From contig NZ_QMHN01000003.1 in the NCBI RefSeq assembly GCF_003313385.1, positions 537,096 to 601,095 on the forward strand: a stretch of DNA of 64,000 nucleotides. Direction: 5' to 3'. The notes beneath the pieces are model-generated. The model was not told the DNA's origin. It worked only from the letters and a program-made list of their open reading frames with translations, and made no database searches. Made by a program: the position numbers and the translations under genes. This DNA comes from Pedobacter chitinilyticus (GTDB lineage: Bacteria > Bacteroidota > Bacteroidia > Sphingobacteriales > Sphingobacteriaceae). Positions within the stretch are counted from its first letter, which is position 1. Each line of letters opens with the position of its first letter. Below are positions 61,884 through 64,000 of this stretch, one piece after another.

Positions 61884-61928
61884 TACATTTACAATCCAAT
61901 AAAAATAATTAGCTTTAAAAAACTAATT
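61884..61928 (+). promoter_or_regulatory. putative promoter and small hairpin before the sulfotransferase operon
   Basis: TACATTTAC (61884-61892) resembles the TATATTTAC elements of the SusC promoters. AATTAG/CTAATT (61907-61912 with 61923-61928) forms a weak hairpin immediately before the ATG and could mask translation initiation. The 61701-61883 part shows nothing. Confidence 0.35.
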
Positions 61929-61929
61929 T

Positions 61930-62871
61930 ATGAATGTAGTTTCTCCTTTAGCCAATTGGATTCCTTATCGCTTAGAATATATAGACCAGGATTGGTTGGT
62001 GCATTGGCTATATCTTGGCGACAAGCGGATGGATGATCCTTTTTTTGACGAGACCATACGTTATTGTAGATCGAAGCAAAGAAGAGTGTCGAGGTTTGAG
62101 AGCAGCAGTGGTGCCGCATTGCTTAAGGCTAATGATATGACGGCGCTCAAACCAAAGGCATTTGTTTTTCACGTTTCCAGATGCGGATCTACATTATTAA
62201 GTCAGGCATTTGCGCAATCTGAAAGCTGTATCAGTATTTCGGAAGCACCTTTACTGGATGAAATTCTAAGGTCTAATGAGCATGATCCTAGTGTTAGTAA
62301 TGCACAACGTGAGGAGTGGTTTAAAGCAGCATTGAGCTGGATGGGACAGTTAAGAACAGGTAGGGAATCTTCCTATATCATTAAGCTCGACAGCTGGCAC
62401 ATTCATTTTTATGGCTTGCTGCGTGAATGGTTTCCAGAGGTTCCTTTTTTCTTCCTAACTCGGCGCCCGGCGGAGGTTTTAGCTTCACACAAAAAAATGA
62501 AGGGGATCCATATGGTTCCTGGATTGGTGGACCCATTGCTTTTGAAAATGAAAGGATGGGATGGCGAGGCTGTTAAATGGGATTTTAATCTCTTTGCTGC
62601 TGGAGTATTGATGCATTACTACACTGAATTACGGGGAATTTTGGAGCTTGGCTCTAGATTTAATCGCTTTTTTGATTATAGCGAAGGTGCTAAGGAAATG
62701 CTGGAATCTTTTAGTGAGTTTACGGGAATTGAGCTGGAAACGAAAATGTATGAACGGTTAAAGTTCCACAGTAAATCAGCGGGCCTTACTTTTGATACTG
62801 AGCCTAAAGTGGAAGATGTTTCAACAGTGGCTTGTCGGGAAGCTTATAAGGAATTTATTAACGCCATCTAA
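61930..62871 (+). CDS. sulfotransferase family protein
   Basis: 313 residues, cytosolic (no signal). The 5'-phosphosulfate-binding loop of PAPS-dependent sulfotransferases is visible as FHVSRCGSTLLSQAF (80-94), and the 3'-phosphate site as FFLTRRPAEVLASHKK (174-189) with R178/R179 and S187. It should move sulfate from PAPS to a hydroxyl or amine of an unknown acceptor. The APS kinase gene begins 5 bases after its stop, so donor supply and use are coupled. The acceptor could be a secondary metabolite, a lipid or a peptide. First gene after the tRNA-Asp terminator. Confidence 0.85.
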   Translation: MNVVSPLANWIPYRLEYIDQDWLVHWLYLGDKRMDDPFFDETIRYCRSKQRRVSRFESSSGAALLKANDMTALKPKAFVFHVSRCGSTLLSQAFAQSESCISISEAPLLDEILRSNEHDPSVSNAQREEWFKAALSWMGQLRTGRESSYIIKLDSWHIHFYGLLREWFPEVPFFFLTRRPAEVLASHKKMKGIHMVPGLVDPLLLKMKGWDGEAVKWDFNLFAAGVLMHYYTELRGILELGSRFNRFFDYSEGAKEMLESFSEFTGIELETKMYERLKFHSKSAGLTFDTEPKVEDVSTVACREAYKEFINAI

Positions 62872-62876
62872 TTTTT

Positions 62877-63413
62877 ATGGGATTGATCTTTCAATTTTGT
62901 GGGCTTTCGGGGGCAGGAAAAACAACGCTGGCCAATGCGCTGTCTGATGAGTTGCAGGCTAAAGGGTATCGAGTGAAGGTGATTGATGGAGATGTTTACC
63001 GGCAGACTTTATGTAAGGACTTGGGGTTTAGTCGGGCAGATCGGATCGAAAATGTAAGTAGACTGGGTATTTACGCGGCATCTTTGCGTGAGGAGTTTGA
63101 CTTTATATTTATTGCGGTGATCAATCCTTATGAGGAAGGTAGGGAAGTAGTTAGACGTAGCTGCTGCGCCAAGCTGGTTTGGATAAAATGTGAAATTGAG
63201 ATACTGATCAATAGAGATACCAAGGGACTTTATCATAAGGCATTGCTCCCAGACGGTCATCCAGATAAAATCTATAACCTTACGGGTTTGAATGATGTTT
63301 TTGAAATACCTGTTGCTGCGGATCTGGTTATCGATACCGATTTGCTAAGTATTGAAGACAGTTTGCTTACTGCTATTGATTTTATAGTTGGCGATTTAAT
63401 GTTAGATTTATAA
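62877..63413 (+). CDS. cysC: adenylylsulfate (APS) kinase
   Basis: 178 residues. It phosphorylates APS to PAPS. P-loop FCGLSGAGKTTLA, then IDGDVYRQTL and the signature LGFSRADRIENVSRLG; a DTKGLYHKAL segment near residue 120 closes the APS site. It is slightly short at the C-terminus but complete in motifs. Neither ATP sulfurylase nor APS/PAPS reductase is visible here, so its neighbour the sulfotransferase, rather than cysteine synthesis, is its likely client. The next gene begins one base after its stop. Confidence 0.93.
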   Translation: MGLIFQFCGLSGAGKTTLANALSDELQAKGYRVKVIDGDVYRQTLCKDLGFSRADRIENVSRLGIYAASLREEFDFIFIAVINPYEEGREVVRRSCCAKLVWIKCEIEILINRDTKGLYHKALLPDGHPDKIYNLTGLNDVFEIPVAADLVIDTDLLSIEDSLLTAIDFIVGDLMLDL

Positions 63414-63414
63414 T

Positions 63415-64000
63415 ATGGCTTCTTCTCATTTAAAATTAGCGCTGACTTATGATGTGCAGCAACTCCGTCGGGAGCTAAAACATTGTTTGGGTAAACAATG
63501 GCCATTGCATTTTAATAATTTTGATTACGAGGGCGATTGGAGAAGTATTTCTCTGCGTTCGGCAAGTGGCAATATGGATGATATTTTCGCACATTCTGGA
63601 GATATGAGTTATGTGGATACGCCGTTAATGGCTGAAGTAGATTATATCAGGTCTGTTGTAGATTCTTGGAAATGTGAAAAAGAGTCGGTTCGTTTATTGG
63701 CGCTTTCGCCTGGGAGCGTCATCAAGCCACACAAAGATCGAGGATGTTCTTATCTGGATGGAAGCTTTAGAATCCATATTCCCATTCTGACTAATAAATC
63801 GGTGCTTTTTACGGTTGATGGAAAGGAATTATTTTTGGATGAAGGAACCTGTTGGTATATGGATTTTGGTAAGACGCACCATATTGAAAATAGGGGGGAG
63901 ACGAACCGAGTTCATTTGATTATGGATTGTATTAGAAATGAATGGACCGATGCTCTTTTTGCTAAAAATGCTTACGATTTTGAACTAGATCCAGTAGAAA
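63415..64000 (+). CDS. aspartyl/asparaginyl beta-hydroxylase-like dioxygenase, cut at the window end
   Basis: An open frame starts at ATG 63415, one base after the cysC stop, and runs off the window, giving 195 residues without a stop. It contains IKPHKDRG (103-110) followed by FRIHIPI (118-124) and later FGKTHHIENRGE (151-162), the double-stranded beta-helix pattern of the Asp/Asn beta-hydroxylase family with H106 and H155/H156 as likely iron ligands. Such enzymes use iron and 2-oxoglutarate to hydroxylate a peptide or small molecule. Directly coupled to cysC, so it forms one operon with the sulfotransferase. The C-terminus is unseen. Confidence 0.85.
   Translation, partial: MASSHLKLALTYDVQQLRRELKHCLGKQWPLHFNNFDYEGDWRSISLRSASGNMDDIFAHSGDMSYVDTPLMAEVDYIRSVVDSWKCEKESVRLLALSPGSVIKPHKDRGCSYLDGSFRIHIPILTNKSVLFTVDGKELFLDEGTCWYMDFGKTHHIENRGETNRVHLIMDCIRNEWTDALFAKNAYDFELDPVE

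Noticed and set aside
61593-63413. tRNA-adjacent integrated element with att site
   Set aside because: No integrase is visible and no repeat of the tRNA 3' end was noticed downstream within the window.

Overview
The window is AT-rich bacterial chromosome that reads as Bacteroidota, most likely family Sphingobacteriaceae (Pedobacter-like). The evidence is four SusC/SusD outer-membrane pairs, -7 promoter elements of the TAnnTTTG type, an arginine cluster that uses the N-succinylornithine-type transcarbamylase, a NagB/PIG-L fusion enzyme, and several families of short palindromic repeats between genes. No phage genes, insertion sequences or CRISPR array were seen.

Layout. 1-1.3 kb: the end of an FAD oxidoreductase, abutting a convergent DUF4397 lipoprotein. 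1.5-16.1 kb: an arginine biosynthesis cluster, in order GNAT, argG, GNAT, argC, argD, argF', argB, proC, argE-like and (after an SDR gene and an opposite-strand S9 peptidase) argH. It is preceded by a leader region with a possible Arg-rich leader peptide, and its spacers hold palindromic repeats. 16.1-24.2 kb: exported or periplasmic enzymes (EEP nuclease/phosphatase, Tat-type Gfo/Idh oxidoreductase, coiled-coil membrane protein, GH10-like glycosidase, M16 protease pair). 24.3-29.0 kb: an amino-sugar group (NagX-like membrane protein, NagB-PIG-L fusion, divergent anmK).

29.4-54.7 kb: four SusC/SusD modules. The second carries an unknown lipoprotein, a PKD/propeller lipoprotein and a GH18 glycosidase; the third carries a DUF4397 lipoprotein. 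A DeoR-type repressor gene lies between modules one and two. Two SusC promoters share an identical 20-bp direct repeat at the same distance from the promoter, which is a candidate operator. Together with nagB, anmK and GH18 this suggests uptake and breakdown of N-acetylhexosamine-containing glycans such as chitin, N-glycans or peptidoglycan fragments.

54.9-61.7 kb: housekeeping genes (CsbD-like small protein, S41 protease, ferredoxin and ferredoxin reductase, LpxH-like phosphoesterase, prfA, tRNA-Asp). 61.9-64.0 kb: a tight three-gene operon of sulfotransferase, APS kinase and aspartyl/asparaginyl beta-hydroxylase-like dioxygenase. The last gene is cut by the window edge. This trio directly after the tRNA is the best candidate here for an undescribed biosynthetic or modification system.
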